A DNA stretch of 64,000 nucleotides from Mucilaginibacter robiniae (GTDB lineage: Bacteria > Bacteroidota > Bacteroidia > Sphingobacteriales > Sphingobacteriaceae), in contig NZ_CP051682.1 of the NCBI RefSeq assembly GCF_012849215.1, forward strand, positions 1,364,001 through 1,428,000, given 5' to 3'. The stretch's first letter is position 1. Each line of letters begins with the position of its first letter. Shown here piece by piece: positions 34,677 to 43,990 of the stretch. The translations under genes were made by a program, and so were the position numbers. The notes below the pieces were generated by a model that was given only the letters and a program-made list of their open reading frames with translations, made no database searches and had not been told where the DNA came from.

Positions 34677-36227
34677 ATGGCTAACACTACGATCAGTATG
34701 AGTAAGATAAGAAAGATCTTAAGGATGTACACCAACGGGCGCAGCATCATGTCTATAGCAGCCCAGGCAGACGCATCCAGAAACACCGTAAAGAAGTATC
34801 TGGCCTCTTTCAAGGAGAGCGGCTTCAGCTTTGATGAAGTCAATGCTTTGAATGATAAAGAGCTGGAAGACTTGTTTGGCAAGGCTAAGGAGCGCTCTCC
34901 CAACAGCCGTATGCAAGCCATGCTGCGCTGCTTTCCCAAAGTAGACAAAGAGCTGAAACGTACCGGTGTTACCCGTCAAATGCTTTGGGAGGCTTATCGT
35001 AAAGAGTTTCCGGACGGTTACCAGTATAGCCAGTTTTGCTTTTATTATACCCAGTGGCAGGCCCGGGTTAACCCTGTGATGCACATCGACCACAAGGCCG
35101 GTGATAAGCTGTATGTGGATTTTGCCGGTCAAAAGCTGAGCATCACAAACCGGGATACCGGGGAGATCATTCCTGTCGAGGTCTTCATCGGCATACTTGG
35201 GGCCAGCCAGCTGACCTATGTCGAGGCGGTCATGAGCCAGCAAAAAGAAGACTTCATTTCCGCTTGTGAGCATACCCTGCATTACATTGGCGGCGTGCCG
35301 GAGGCCATTGTTCCGGACAATCTGAAAGCTGCCGTCACTAAAAGTAACCGTTACGAACCTACGCTGAATGAAACGTTTGAAGACTTCAGCAATCATTATT
35401 GCACGACCATCTTACCTGCCCGGGCATTCCGCCCTCGTGATAAAGCGCTGGTAGAAGGTGCCGTAAGAATCATCTATAGCCGCATTTATGTTCCCCTGCG
35501 CAAGAGCGTTTATCATTCCTTGCAAGAGCTGAATGCCGCTATTCATGAACTGCTGGAAGCCCATAATAACCGGCTGATGCAAAGCCGGCCTTACAGCAGA
35601 AGGCAGCAATTCGAGGAGGTAGAGCGTGAAACGCTTATGCCTTTACCCGTGTTGCGCTATGAGCTTAAAAAGCAGTTTCATGCCACCGTGATGAAAAACG
35701 GGCATGTCAGCCTCGGGCCTGATAAGAACTACTATAGTGTGCCTTACCGCTTCATCGGCAAAAAGATCAAGCTGCTGTATTCCAGCACGACGGTAGAGGC
35801 CTTCTATCATTATGAACGCATAGCCATTCACAAGCGTACCAAGGGGCTGCACCGCTACATTACGGATAAAGACCATCTGGCTTCCACCCACCAGTTCGTT
35901 GCCGAGTGGAACCCGGAAAAGTTCCTGTCCTGGGCCGCATCGATCCATGAGGATGTGCGCCTTTATATCCAGCATATCCTTAGCCGCAGGCACCATGCAG
36001 AGCAGGCTTACCGATCCTGCATCGGTGTGCTGGGCTTTGCCCGTAAAGCCGGGAATGAACGCCTGATCCTGGCCTGCAGAAGAGGCCTGAGTTATGGCAT
36101 GTACAGTTACAAGACCATACAAATGATCCTGGAAAAGAACCTCGATCAGTACGAAGAAAGCTTATTTGCCAATGAACTTACCATGCCCGAGCATGATAAC
36201 ATCAGAGGCGAAGACTATTACCAGTAA
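34677..36227 (+). CDS. istA: IS21 transposase IstA (copy 2)
   Basis: Protein identical to the one coded at 1256-2806 (516 residues, D148/D214/E260 triad, N-terminal helix-turn-helix). Intact. The lack of any amino-acid difference points to recent transposition or recombination between the copies. Confidence 0.95.
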   Translation: MANTTISMSKIRKILRMYTNGRSIMSIAAQADASRNTVKKYLASFKESGFSFDEVNALNDKELEDLFGKAKERSPNSRMQAMLRCFPKVDKELKRTGVTRQMLWEAYRKEFPDGYQYSQFCFYYTQWQARVNPVMHIDHKAGDKLYVDFAGQKLSITNRDTGEIIPVEVFIGILGASQLTYVEAVMSQQKEDFISACEHTLHYIGGVPEAIVPDNLKAAVTKSNRYEPTLNETFEDFSNHYCTTILPARAFRPRDKALVEGAVRIIYSRIYVPLRKSVYHSLQELNAAIHELLEAHNNRLMQSRPYSRRQQFEEVERETLMPLPVLRYELKKQFHATVMKNGHVSLGPDKNYYSVPYRFIGKKIKLLYSSTTVEAFYHYERIAIHKRTKGLHRYITDKDHLASTHQFVAEWNPEKFLSWAASIHEDVRLYIQHILSRRHHAEQAYRSCIGVLGFARKAGNERLILACRRGLSYGMYSYKTIQMILEKNLDQYEESLFANELTMPEHDNIRGEDYYQ

Positions 36228-36243
36228 ACACGAATCAAGTCAT

Positions 36244-36996
36244 ATGAATACAAACACTTTAGACAAACTGCGGAAGATGAAGTTCTTCGGCATGTTCCAT
36301 GCTTTTCAAAGCAGCCTGGAAACCGGGCAAACAGATCACTACACGGCCGATGAACTCTTGGCCTACCTGGTGGATGCCGAATGGGATGACCGGCATAACC
36401 GGCGTATAGAGCGCCAGATCTATCATGCCAAGTTCCGCTACAAAGCGTCCATTGAAGAGGTGAACTACCAGGCAGAGCGGAGCATTGACCGCAACCTGGT
36501 CATGCGCCTGGCGGACTGCACCTTCATTGAGCGCAATGAGAATGTGCTCCTGACCGGCAGCACCGGCATTGGCAAAAGCTACATCGCCTCTGCTATTGGT
36601 TACCAGGCCTGTATGCAGGGCTATAGGGTATTCTATGCCAGTACACCCAAGCTATTTGCCAAACTCAAGATGGCCAAGGCTGATGGCTCCTACATCAAAG
36701 AGATCGCAAAGATTGAACGCCAGCAACTGCTCATACTCGATGACTTTGGCTTGCAGCCTTTTGATGCACAAAACAGGGCTGCCCTGATGGAGATCATTGA
36801 AGACCGGCATGGTAAAGCATCCCTGATCATTACCTCACAGCTTCCGGTCAGTAAATGGCATGAGGTCATCGGTGAAAAAACAATAGCTGATGCAATATTA
36901 GACCGTATCGTACACAGCGCTCACCGGCTGGATCTCAAGGGTGAATCCATGAGAAAAAAACGCAGGGCTGATGAAAAGGAAATCAGTTACCAATAA
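36244..36996 (+). CDS. istB: IS21 helper ATPase IstB (copy 2)
   Basis: Protein identical to the one coded at 2823-3575 (250 residues, Walker A GSTGIGKS). Starts 16 bases after istA. The upstream in-frame extension to 36166 lies in istA and is not part of the protein. Confidence 0.94.
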   Translation: MNTNTLDKLRKMKFFGMFHAFQSSLETGQTDHYTADELLAYLVDAEWDDRHNRRIERQIYHAKFRYKASIEEVNYQAERSIDRNLVMRLADCTFIERNENVLLTGSTGIGKSYIASAIGYQACMQGYRVFYASTPKLFAKLKMAKADGSYIKEIAKIERQQLLILDDFGLQPFDAQNRAALMEIIEDRHGKASLIITSQLPVSKWHEVIGEKTIADAILDRIVHSAHRLDLKGESMRKKRRADEKEISYQ

Positions 36997-37115
36997 TAAC
37001 TTGAGATAGCTAACTTTGTAATAATGCTTCTACAGCATTGGCTGCATCATTCCGCCAGTTCTCAGACTGGTCAGTTTGCCACGGAATAGCCTGGTCAACA
37101 TCCCCGGAATACCTA

Positions 37116-37311
37116 CCCTGCCGTCCATATCACCAAGCTGTACATCAAGCAATAAGATATCTGGACGGACTTGCTGTATGGTTTCGATCACTGCGTGGCC
37201 ATTATCCAGCCCGGAAACGGCATAACCCTCGGACTCCAAGATGATCATAATAATCTCCCGAATATCGTGATCATCGTCCACAACTAATACTTTTTTCTGA
37301 CCTGTTAACAT
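37116..37311 (-). pseudogene. response regulator receiver domain, cut by IS21 copy 2
   Basis: The start MLTGQKKVLVVDDDHDIREI is the N-terminus of a REC domain with the acidic pocket D12-D14; the phospho-acceptor is D56 in DILLLDVQL. After DMDGRV (residue 66) the sequence enters the IS, which adds 27 foreign residues to a stop at 37030. So about half of the receiver domain and anything after it is gone. The N-terminal fragment could not fold into a full receiver. The promoter side on the right is intact. Confidence 0.85.
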
Positions 37312-37813
37312 ACCTTATTGCATATGCGTTGCAATTGCAAATATCGGACCACGAGCGAGTGGTGTATTTGATGCGCAATTAAATATTAAACGCGATTTGC
37401 GCGAGCAAGAAAAACAAATCTAAACCATTGTATAGCTTACTGTAAGTTTTAGTGATTACGGTGTTGAAATGTAATTGCTTAGCGTATAAGAAGATTATCC
37501 ATTCAGCATGAACGTAAAGCTGCGCAAGCCACTGATTTTATATCCTAGTGCTATTAAACAACAAATGAAATTCTTAAACTAGGTACAAAAAAATTACATT
37601 GCAATCTCGAAATGGCTTTTACATATGCATTAATGATTTGCATTAATTACACTTAAATATGTCGTCTTATTTAAAAGACCGATACTACTATAATAACAAA
37701 TATCCGTTTTTACGAAGGGGACAATATAGATCAATTACATTTAAGAAAACACGACACTAACCCGCGATCTCATAAATCTTCGAAATTGTGTGAGAAATGT
37801 GTGAGAAACAAAA
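37312..37813. other. 502-base region without a supported gene
   Basis: AT-rich. It presumably holds the promoter of the broken response regulator. A 33-codon frame at about 37659-37760 (plus strand) has no support. The two GTGTGAGAAA repeats at 37789-37808 next to the tRNA terminator are short and of unknown meaning; they could be part of an integration site but nothing else supports this. Confidence 0.35.
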
Positions 37814-37837
37814 AACCCCACTCGCCAGAGTGGGGTT
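37814..37837 (-). terminator. intrinsic terminator of tRNA-Asn
   Basis: A 10-bp perfect stem (37814-37823 with 37828-37837), loop of 4, followed on the minus strand by TTTTTTG. It lies 19 bases after the 3' end of the tRNA on the same strand. Confidence 0.85.
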
Positions 37838-37855
37838 AAATCATTGATTTTGAGG

Positions 37856-37929
37856 CTCCTGAGGCTGGGCTCGAACCAGCGACCCTCTGATTAACAGTCA
37901 GATGCTCTAACCGGCTGAGCTACTCAGGA
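37856..37929 (-). tRNA. tRNA-Asn (GTT)
   Basis: A 74-base cloverleaf on the minus strand. Acceptor arm TCCTGAG/CTCAGGA, D-arm with AGCTCAGCCGGTTAGAGC, anticodon stem TCTGA/TCAGA with loop CTGTTAA giving anticodon GTT (Asn), T-arm with GGTTCGAGCC. Discriminator base G at 37856; CCA is not encoded. A full promoter and terminator flank it. tRNA genes often serve as integration sites for islands, and the accessory DNA ends just left of it. Confidence 0.95.
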
Positions 37930-37952
37930 GTATTTTCCGGTGTGGAGTGGTG

Positions 37953-37983
37953 CAAAAGTAGAAATTGTCCGGTAATTTCACAA
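37953..37983 (-). promoter_or_regulatory. promoter of tRNA-Asn
   Basis: On the minus strand TTG (37981-37983), 20-base spacer, and TACTTTTG (37953-37960), an exact TAnnTTTG. It lies 23 bases before the tRNA 5' end. This is one of the best examples of the Bacteroidota promoter in the window. Confidence 0.7.
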
Positions 37984-38015
37984 TATTTGCAGAAAAAAAT
38001 TTAAAAATATTTTTC

Positions 38016-38936
38016 ATGAGTTTATTAGTGATTGGTACTGTGGCATTTGACACTATTGAAACCCCTTTTGGCAAGACCGATAAAATTGTTGGCGGAGCTG
38101 CTACCTATGCTAGTTTAGCAGCATCTTACTTTTACAACCAAGTAAAAATAGTGGCCGTAGTAGGTGACGACTTTCCGAAAGAAGAAATAGCAGACTTTGA
38201 GCAACACAATATTAACACAGAGGGTTTGCAGGTAAAACCGGGAGAAAAATCATTTTTCTGGAGCGGCCGCTACCATAATGATATGAACAGCCGCGATACC
38301 TTGATTACCGAACTCAATGTACTGGCAGATTTCGACCCTATTATTCCTGAGTCTTACCAAGATTGTGAATACCTGATGCTGGGTAACCTGACTCCTCAAG
38401 TTCAGCAAACAGTAATTAAGCGCATGCACAAGCGCCCTAAACTAATTGTGATGGATACCATGAACTTCTGGATGGACATCGCGCTTGACGATTTATTGGA
38501 AACCATTAAACTGGTAGATGTGCTTACCATCAATGATGCAGAAGCACGTCAACTATCTGGCGAATACTCATTAGTTAAAGCTGCACATAAGATATTAACC
38601 ATAGGTCCGAAATACCTGATTATTAAAAAAGGGGAACATGGTGCATTATTATTTCATGAAGATAAGGTATTCTCAGCCCCTGCCCTTCCATTAGCTGAAG
38701 TGTTTGATCCTACAGGTGCTGGCGATACCTTCGCCGGTGGTTTTATTGGCTATTTAGCTAAAGTGGGTACCATCAATTTTAATAACATGAAGAATGCTAT
38801 CATATTTGGTTCGGCATTGGCTTCGTTTTGCGTAGAAAAGTTTGGCACTGAAAAAATCAAGAACTTAACTGCCGAAGAAGTTTCAGGGCGGGTACAGGAG
38901 TTTGTTAATCTAGCTCAATTTGAAATTGTTCTGTAA
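38016..38936 (+). CDS. PfkB-family sugar/nucleoside kinase
   Basis: A 306-residue ribokinase-type kinase. N-terminal IGTVAFDTIETPFG and GGAATYASLAAS form the substrate pocket; the C-terminal signature DPTGAGDTFAGGF supplies the anion hole and catalytic Asp. ATP-dependent phosphorylation of a sugar or nucleoside; the substrate cannot be read. ATG 38016 is chosen over the frame extension to 37965, since MSLLVIGTVAFD is the standard start. A strong hairpin follows the gene. Confidence 0.88.
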   Translation: MSLLVIGTVAFDTIETPFGKTDKIVGGAATYASLAASYFYNQVKIVAVVGDDFPKEEIADFEQHNINTEGLQVKPGEKSFFWSGRYHNDMNSRDTLITELNVLADFDPIIPESYQDCEYLMLGNLTPQVQQTVIKRMHKRPKLIVMDTMNFWMDIALDDLLETIKLVDVLTINDAEARQLSGEYSLVKAAHKILTIGPKYLIIKKGEHGALLFHEDKVFSAPALPLAEVFDPTGAGDTFAGGFIGYLAKVGTINFNNMKNAIIFGSALASFCVEKFGTEKIKNLTAEEVSGRVQEFVNLAQFEIVL

Positions 38937-38962
38937 ACATTCTGCTGTAATTTAAATTGTTG

Positions 38963-39007
38963 GATTTATACTTAGTAGAAAACTATTATTCTTACTAAGT
39001 ATAAATC
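38963..39007. terminator. 15-bp inverted repeat after the PfkB gene
   Basis: Arms 38963-38977 and 38993-39007 are perfect complements with a 15-base loop. Located 26 bases after the kinase stop and before murB. Confidence 0.65.
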
Positions 39008-39071
39008 TAATATCGAAAGCATTAACCCCAAACAATAACCTTTGCGCTGAGTAAGCCAACTCCTATAAACT

Positions 39072-40091
39072 ATGCTGCAAATTGAAGAAAACGTTTCACT
39101 CAAAAATCTGAACACCTTTGGCATTGAAGCGAAAGCCCGATTTTTTGTGGAGATCAACCATGAAGATGAATTAACTGAACTTTTTATGGATCAACAATGG
39201 CAGCAAACCGAAAGGCTTATTTTAGGAGGCGGCAGTAATATGCTACTGGTAAATGATTTTGGCGGATTAGTAATCCGCATGAACATACGGGGTATTGAAC
39301 ATCGTATTAATCATACCAATGTTTTTGTAGAAGCAGGTGCAGGCGAATCATGGAACGAACTGGTGAATTACTGTGTTGACCATAATTTTGCCGGTATGGA
39401 AAACCTGAGCCTTATTCCAGGTTCAGTTGGCGCCTCTCCTATTCAAAATATTGGTGCTTATGGTATTGAATTGAAAGACGTTTTTGAAAGTTGCCATACT
39501 TTTGAAATTGCTACCGGAAACTTTAAAACCTTTAACAAAGAGGAATGCCAATTTGGATATCGTGAAAGTGTATTTAAATCTGCTTTAAAGAGACAATATA
39601 TTATTACTACCGTAAAGTTCCGGTTATCAACTACGCCAAACCTTAATTTAAGCTACAGCGCTATTGAGCAGGAACTAAACAGTAGAGGTATCATACAGCC
39701 TACACTTAAAGACGTATCGAAAGTAGTATCAGCTATTCGGGTATCTAAGTTACCAGACCCTTCTACTATAGGTAATTCAGGAAGCTTTTTTAAAAACCCC
39801 ATTATATCTGCCCAGCAATTCGAAGCAGTTCAACAGAACTATCCTACTATACCGCATTATCCCGGCAACAATGGTGGCGTAAAGCTGGCGGCTGGCTGGC
39901 TTATTGAGCAATGCGGATGGAAGGGAAAAACAATTGGCCATACCGGAACCTGGAAAAATCAGGCATTGGTATTAGTGAACCATGGCGGAGCTACCGGACA
40001 GGAAGTATATAACCTGTCGTCGCAAATCATAGACAGTGTGTACAGTAAATTTGGCGTTATGCTGGAACGAGAGGTCAATATCATTCAATAA
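39072..40091 (+). CDS. murB: UDP-N-acetylenolpyruvoylglucosamine reductase
   Basis: A 339-residue FAD enzyme that reduces UDP-GlcNAc-enolpyruvate to UDP-MurNAc in peptidoglycan synthesis. FAD-binding motifs LILGGGSNMLL and GSVGASPIQNIGAYG are clear, SGSFFKNP carries the catalytic Ser, and CGWKG with the LAAGWLIEQ stretch is in the C-terminal domain. Length and motif set fit the long (E. coli-type) MurB. Stand-alone housekeeping gene. Confidence 0.95.
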   Translation: MLQIEENVSLKNLNTFGIEAKARFFVEINHEDELTELFMDQQWQQTERLILGGGSNMLLVNDFGGLVIRMNIRGIEHRINHTNVFVEAGAGESWNELVNYCVDHNFAGMENLSLIPGSVGASPIQNIGAYGIELKDVFESCHTFEIATGNFKTFNKEECQFGYRESVFKSALKRQYIITTVKFRLSTTPNLNLSYSAIEQELNSRGIIQPTLKDVSKVVSAIRVSKLPDPSTIGNSGSFFKNPIISAQQFEAVQQNYPTIPHYPGNNGGVKLAAGWLIEQCGWKGKTIGHTGTWKNQALVLVNHGGATGQEVYNLSSQIIDSVYSKFGVMLEREVNIIQ

Positions 40092-40265
40092 AAGCCTACA
40101 TATTTAAACACCATCCCAAAATCTGAACAGTGTATATAGCACTGCTGCAAAATTGTTTTCAAAAACTTTTAATCATACAGTTATTTTTTTCCCTTTTTGT
40201 TTTAAAATACATAACCAACTACAATACAGGAACTTAATTAAAAAAAGCAAGCTTAAGTAGTACTT

Positions 40266-40273
40266 TACTTTTG
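40266..40273 (+). promoter_or_regulatory. candidate -7 box of the sigma factor gene
   Basis: TACTTTTG matches TAnnTTTG and lies 107 bases before the sigma factor ATG. No -33 TTG at 19-21 bases, so it is only a candidate. Confidence 0.35.
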
Positions 40274-40380
40274 CAGCTTTGACAAAAAAACAATCACTTT
40301 TATTCATCGAATTATCAATTTGGCATAAAACGGTATCATGTTTGTCAATACTTCTGTACAAAACTTTAACAGATAACAGA

Positions 40381-40923
40381 ATGACAAAGATTGAGTTTAA
40401 CTCCATGGTACTGCGTCAAGCCAGTTCATTACGATCATACGCTCTGCACTTCACACATGACGCAGACGATGCTAACGACCTTGTTCAGGATACAATGTTG
40501 AAGGCTATAACTTATTACAATAAGTTTAAAGAAGGCACTAACTTAAAAGGATGGTTGTATACCATCATGAAAAATACTTTCATTAATAACTATCGTCGCT
40601 TTGTAAAAATGAGCACTTTTGTAACCAAATCAGAAGAAATCTCATCAGCAAACCTAGTATTTAGCTCAACCAAAAATCAAGGTGAATCTAAATTCGTAAT
40701 GGATGATATCAGAAGAGCTTTAGACAGATTACCTGAAGACTATTATGTACCTTTTACGATGTATTTCGAAGGTCACAAATATCATGAAATCGCTGATCAT
40801 TTAACTATTCCAATTGGTACTGTTAAAACTCGCATTCACGTAGCACGCAAACTTTTAAAGAAAAATTTGAAAGCTTACGATAACGGTGTTAAAAAAGCAG
40901 TATACGCAGAAGAAGAAGATTAA
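40381..40923 (+). CDS. ECF-type sigma-70 family RNA polymerase sigma factor
   Basis: A 180-residue sigma factor with region 2 (SLRSYALHFTHDADDANDLVQDTMLKA) and region 4 (ALDRLPEDYYVPFTMYFEG..YHEIADHLTIPIGTVKTRI). ATG 40381 is preferred; the frame is open to 40279 but the first 34 codons do not look like sigma region 2. No anti-sigma factor is adjacent. It ends facing crtI across a shared terminator and might control the carotenoid genes, but that is only positional. Confidence 0.88.
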   Translation: MTKIEFNSMVLRQASSLRSYALHFTHDADDANDLVQDTMLKAITYYNKFKEGTNLKGWLYTIMKNTFINNYRRFVKMSTFVTKSEEISSANLVFSSTKNQGESKFVMDDIRRALDRLPEDYYVPFTMYFEGHKYHEIADHLTIPIGTVKTRIHVARKLLKKNLKAYDNGVKKAVYAEEED

Positions 40924-40950
40924 TCATTAATCATCTTTCAACATATAACA

Positions 40951-40996
40951 TTAACTAAAAAGGCCTGCTTAAATTTAAGCAGGCCTTTTTAGTTAA
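40951..40996. terminator. 46-base perfect palindrome, shared terminator
   Basis: Bases 40951-40973 are the exact reverse complement of 40974-40996, with GC-rich core GGCCTGC and runs of A and T at both outer sides, so it gives an intrinsic terminator in both directions for the sigma factor and crtI genes. Confidence 0.85.
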
Positions 40997-41042
40997 TAAG
41001 CAGATTCTTTAAATCCTCCTTACTAAAGTAATCTGCGAAACC

Positions 41043-42524
41043 TTAACTTTCCATCATCTTTATTGCCTCTTGTGCCACCATTTGACCTGAAATCAATGCT
41101 GGTGGCACCCCAGGTCCAGGTACGGTAAGTTGCCCGGTGTACAACATGTTTTTGATTTTTTTAGCCCGCATGGCTGGTTTGAAAAAAGCAGTTTGGGCTA
41201 ACGTATTCGCCAAACCATAGGCATTGCCTTTAAAAGAGTGGTAATCTGCTTTAAAATCATTCATGGCATAGCTGCGCTTCACTACAATATTGTCTCTGAT
41301 TCTTTCTCCGGTAACAGCCTCAAAGCGGTCTAACATTAAAGTAAAATACTTTTCGCGTAACCCTTCATCATCATGCAAGCCAGGAGCTAGTGGCATTAAG
41401 AAAAACAGGTTCTCGCAACCTTCCGGTGCAACCGTACTATCTGTTTTAGAGGTGCATGACACATAAAACAATGGCTTAGTAGGCCATTTCGGGTCCGTAT
41501 ATATTTCTTTAGCATGCAGTTCAAAGTCTTCATCAAAAAACAAATTATGGTGTTCAATGGCGTTTAGCTTTTTATTCACCCCTATATAGTACAATAAACT
41601 AGACGGCGACATAGTGCGACTATTCCAGTAATCGGGTGTATAGTTTTGATGACTTTTATCAATCAACTGCTGATCTACATGTTCATAATCAGCACCGGCA
41701 ATTACAAAATCAGCCGTAAAGCTACCCTGCGTTGTTTGGAGGGTGTTTACTTTGTTCTGCTCAATATCTATATGCGCTACTTCTGTGTTCAATTTTATAT
41801 CCACGCCAAAGCTTTCAGCCAACTTAACCATTGCTTTTACAATTTCATGCATACCACCTTTAGGGTACCAGGTACCTAACACCAAATCGGCATAGTTCAT
41901 CATGCTGTACATGGCCGGTGTATTTTGCGGAGTAGCACCTAAAAATAATACCGGGAACTCCAGCAGCTTAATCAACTTTGGGTTTTTAAAGTAACCACGC
42001 ACATGCTTACTCATGCTAGTCAGCAACTGAATACCGAAACTTTTCTTAATTAAATTAAAGTCGATAAATTCAGTAATGGAGTGCGAGGGTCTGAATACAT
42101 ATTCACCCATCCCTACTTTATACTTGTATTCGGCTTGGTTCAAAAAATTTTGCAGTTCAGCGCCACTGCCGGGTTCCAGTTGTTCAAACAAGTTTTTCAG
42201 TTTATTCAAGTCAGCAGGTACATCCAGCACATCATTGGTGCCATAATAAACACGGTAACCCGGATCTAATCGTTCCAGTGTATAAAAATCTGCCGGCTTT
42301 TTACCGAATAAAGCAAAGTAATTTTCAAACACATCAGGCATCCAATACCAGCTTGGGCCCATATCAAAAGTAAAGCCTTTTTGCTGCCAAATACGTGCCC
42401 GGCCACCTGACTGCTCATTTTTTTCCAGTATAGTAACCTGGTAACCTGCTTTGGCCAGTAAAGTGGCGGCAGCCAAGCCAGCAAAGCCCGCGCCTATTAC
42501 AATAACTTTTTTGTGCTGATTCAT
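41043..42524 (-). CDS. crtI: phytoene desaturase
   Basis: A 493-residue FAD-dependent CrtI-type desaturase. The dinucleotide-binding motif VIVIGAGFAGLAAA is at 7-20 and the C-terminal family signature GQLTVPGPGVPPALISG near 465-485. It desaturates phytoene to lycopene. ATG 42524 starts 96 bases from crtB, which runs the other way, so the two share a divergent promoter region. Confidence 0.93.
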   Translation of the reverse strand: MNQHKKVIVIGAGFAGLAAATLLAKAGYQVTILEKNEQSGGRARIWQQKGFTFDMGPSWYWMPDVFENYFALFGKKPADFYTLERLDPGYRVYYGTNDVLDVPADLNKLKNLFEQLEPGSGAELQNFLNQAEYKYKVGMGEYVFRPSHSITEFIDFNLIKKSFGIQLLTSMSKHVRGYFKNPKLIKLLEFPVLFLGATPQNTPAMYSMMNYADLVLGTWYPKGGMHEIVKAMVKLAESFGVDIKLNTEVAHIDIEQNKVNTLQTTQGSFTADFVIAGADYEHVDQQLIDKSHQNYTPDYWNSRTMSPSSLLYYIGVNKKLNAIEHHNLFFDEDFELHAKEIYTDPKWPTKPLFYVSCTSKTDSTVAPEGCENLFFLMPLAPGLHDDEGLREKYFTLMLDRFEAVTGERIRDNIVVKRSYAMNDFKADYHSFKGNAYGLANTLAQTAFFKPAMRAKKIKNMLYTGQLTVPGPGVPPALISGQMVAQEAIKMMES

Positions 42525-42594
42525 GCGTGTTGAAGAAACCCCAAATAAGCAAAATGTTTTGCAGAGCAGCTAAACAATTATGCCCTGATATATG

Positions 42595-42602
42595 TACATT
42601 TG
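42595..42602 (+). promoter_or_regulatory. candidate promoter of the crtB operon
   Basis: TACATTTG, exact TAnnTTTG, 18 bases before the crtB ATG. No clear -33 element. Confidence 0.5.
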
Positions 42603-42620
42603 ATAAAATAGCTCTTACTG

Positions 42621-43454
42621 ATGAATTTATATGATGAAACCTGCTTTGAGTGCAGTAAAATTATTACGACCAAGTATAGCACATCATTCAGTAAGGGAAT
42701 TATGGCTTTTGATAAACGCTTTCGTTATCCCATTTATGCCATATACGGCTTTGTGCGTTATGCTGACGAAATTGTTGATACCTTTCATGATTACGACAAG
42801 CAAAAATTAATTACTGATTTCCGAACAGAAACATTTATTGCTATTCGACAAAGAATTAGTTTAAATCCGGTATTGCAATCTTTTCAGCAAATAGTAAACG
42901 CTTACCGTATTGAAGATGAATTGATTGATGCCTTTCTACATTCAATGGAAATGGATCTGGATATTACCAGCTATGACCAAGCAGGTTATCATCAATACAT
43001 TTATGGATCGGCTGAGGTTGTAGGGCTAATGTGCCTACGGGTATTTTGTGAAAATAATGAAGAGTTATACCAACAATTACGGCCTATGGCCCGCAGCTTA
43101 GGTGCAGCCTTTCAAAAAATTAATTTTTTACGCGATGTGAAGTCTGACTATGAAGACCGCGGCCGTACTTATTTCCCGTTTGTTGACTTTAACCGTTTTA
43201 CCGAGCAGGATAAATTGCAAATTGAAGCTGATATCAAAAAAGACTTTGATGATGCTTTTGAAGGTATCAAATTACTTCCTCGCGGTACACGGCTAGGGGT
43301 TTATATTGCTTACATCTACTACCGTCAGCTATTTAAAAAAATAAGTCGTACACCAGCTAGCATAATACTACAAAAACGTATTCGAGTATCTGACACCCAC
43401 AAAATGGCTTTATATTTTAAAGCTGTTTTGCATCAAAAACTAAATGTGATATAA
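42621..43454 (+). CDS. crtB: phytoene synthase
   Basis: A 277-residue squalene/phytoene synthase. Two Asp-rich prenyl-diphosphate motifs: ADEIVDTFHD at 48-57 and RDVKSDYEDR at 171-180. It joins two geranylgeranyl diphosphates to phytoene. The stop overlaps the next ATG by one base (TAATG), so translation is coupled. Confidence 0.93.
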   Translation: MNLYDETCFECSKIITTKYSTSFSKGIMAFDKRFRYPIYAIYGFVRYADEIVDTFHDYDKQKLITDFRTETFIAIRQRISLNPVLQSFQQIVNAYRIEDELIDAFLHSMEMDLDITSYDQAGYHQYIYGSAEVVGLMCLRVFCENNEELYQQLRPMARSLGAAFQKINFLRDVKSDYEDRGRTYFPFVDFNRFTEQDKLQIEADIKKDFDDAFEGIKLLPRGTRLGVYIAYIYYRQLFKKISRTPASIILQKRIRVSDTHKMALYFKAVLHQKLNVI

Positions 43455-43990
43455 TGTTGGTGAAAAGAGGGATAGTGTTATTACTGCTAACCTGGTGCGT
43501 GGCTGTGAATGCCGAAGTACCTAATTTAAAGTTATTACGCCAGCAACTATTGGAAGCAGTACAGAAACGCAGTACCAATGATTCATTATACCATTCGCTT
43601 ACTACCACTAAAAACAAGTCTCCTTTGCTTACCAGTTACCTGGGTGCTGTAGAAGCATTGCGAGCTAAGCATACTTGGAACCCATATTTAAAGCTGAAGT
43701 ATTTAAATGATGCTGAAAACACTTTAGAAGGTGCTGTAAACAACGACCCTCACAATATAGAAATACGTTTTATGCGCTTTTCTATTGAGCATAACGTTCC
43801 TGGATTTTTAGGATATACTAAACACCTGGAGGCTGATAGAAAAGAAATGATCAGGCAGCTAGATAAAAAATATTATGCCTCAGCTGATCAGAATGTGGTG
43901 ATTACCATCATCAAGTTTCTAATCAACTCCAAGCGTTGTACACCTGATGAAAATGAAACTCTGCATAAACAATTAGCCGCGCTGAAGTGA
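43454..43990 (+). CDS. exported protein of unknown function in the carotenoid operon
   Basis: A 178-residue protein with a signal peptide (MLVKRGIVLLLLTWCVAVNAE), then a helical domain (LLTSYLGAVEALRAKH, YLNDAENTLEGAVNNDP, IEIRFMRFSIEHNVPGFLGY) that resembles TPR-like repeats. No catalytic motif. It overlaps crtB by one base and the cyclase gene by 4 bases, so it is fully embedded in the carotenoid operon. Its role is unknown; periplasmic location makes a direct enzymatic step in carotenoid synthesis unlikely. Confidence 0.75.
   Translation: MLVKRGIVLLLLTWCVAVNAEVPNLKLLRQQLLEAVQKRSTNDSLYHSLTTTKNKSPLLTSYLGAVEALRAKHTWNPYLKLKYLNDAENTLEGAVNNDPHNIEIRFMRFSIEHNVPGFLGYTKHLEADRKEMIRQLDKKYYASADQNVVITIIKFLINSKRCTPDENETLHKQLAALK

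Larger units (their letters stand above)
34494..37115 (+). mobile_element. IS21-family insertion sequence, copy 2
   Basis: Direct repeat of 1073-3694, same orientation, offset 33421. Left end TGGGTATTC at 34496, right end GAATACCTA at 37115. It interrupts a response-regulator gene on its right side; the rest of that gene is not on the left side. No matching target duplication (left flank ATCGCTTG, right flank CCCTGCCG). Confidence 0.92.

Noticed and set aside
1075..37115. The whole interval as a classic composite transposon
   Set aside because: No target duplication at the outer ends, and inner flanks also carry broken genes; IS-mediated rearrangement is the safer description.
37789..37808. 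GTGTGAGAAA direct repeat near tRNA-Asn as an integration site
   Set aside because: Only 10 bases, no matching copy of the tRNA 3' end found on the far side of the island, and no integrase gene in the window.
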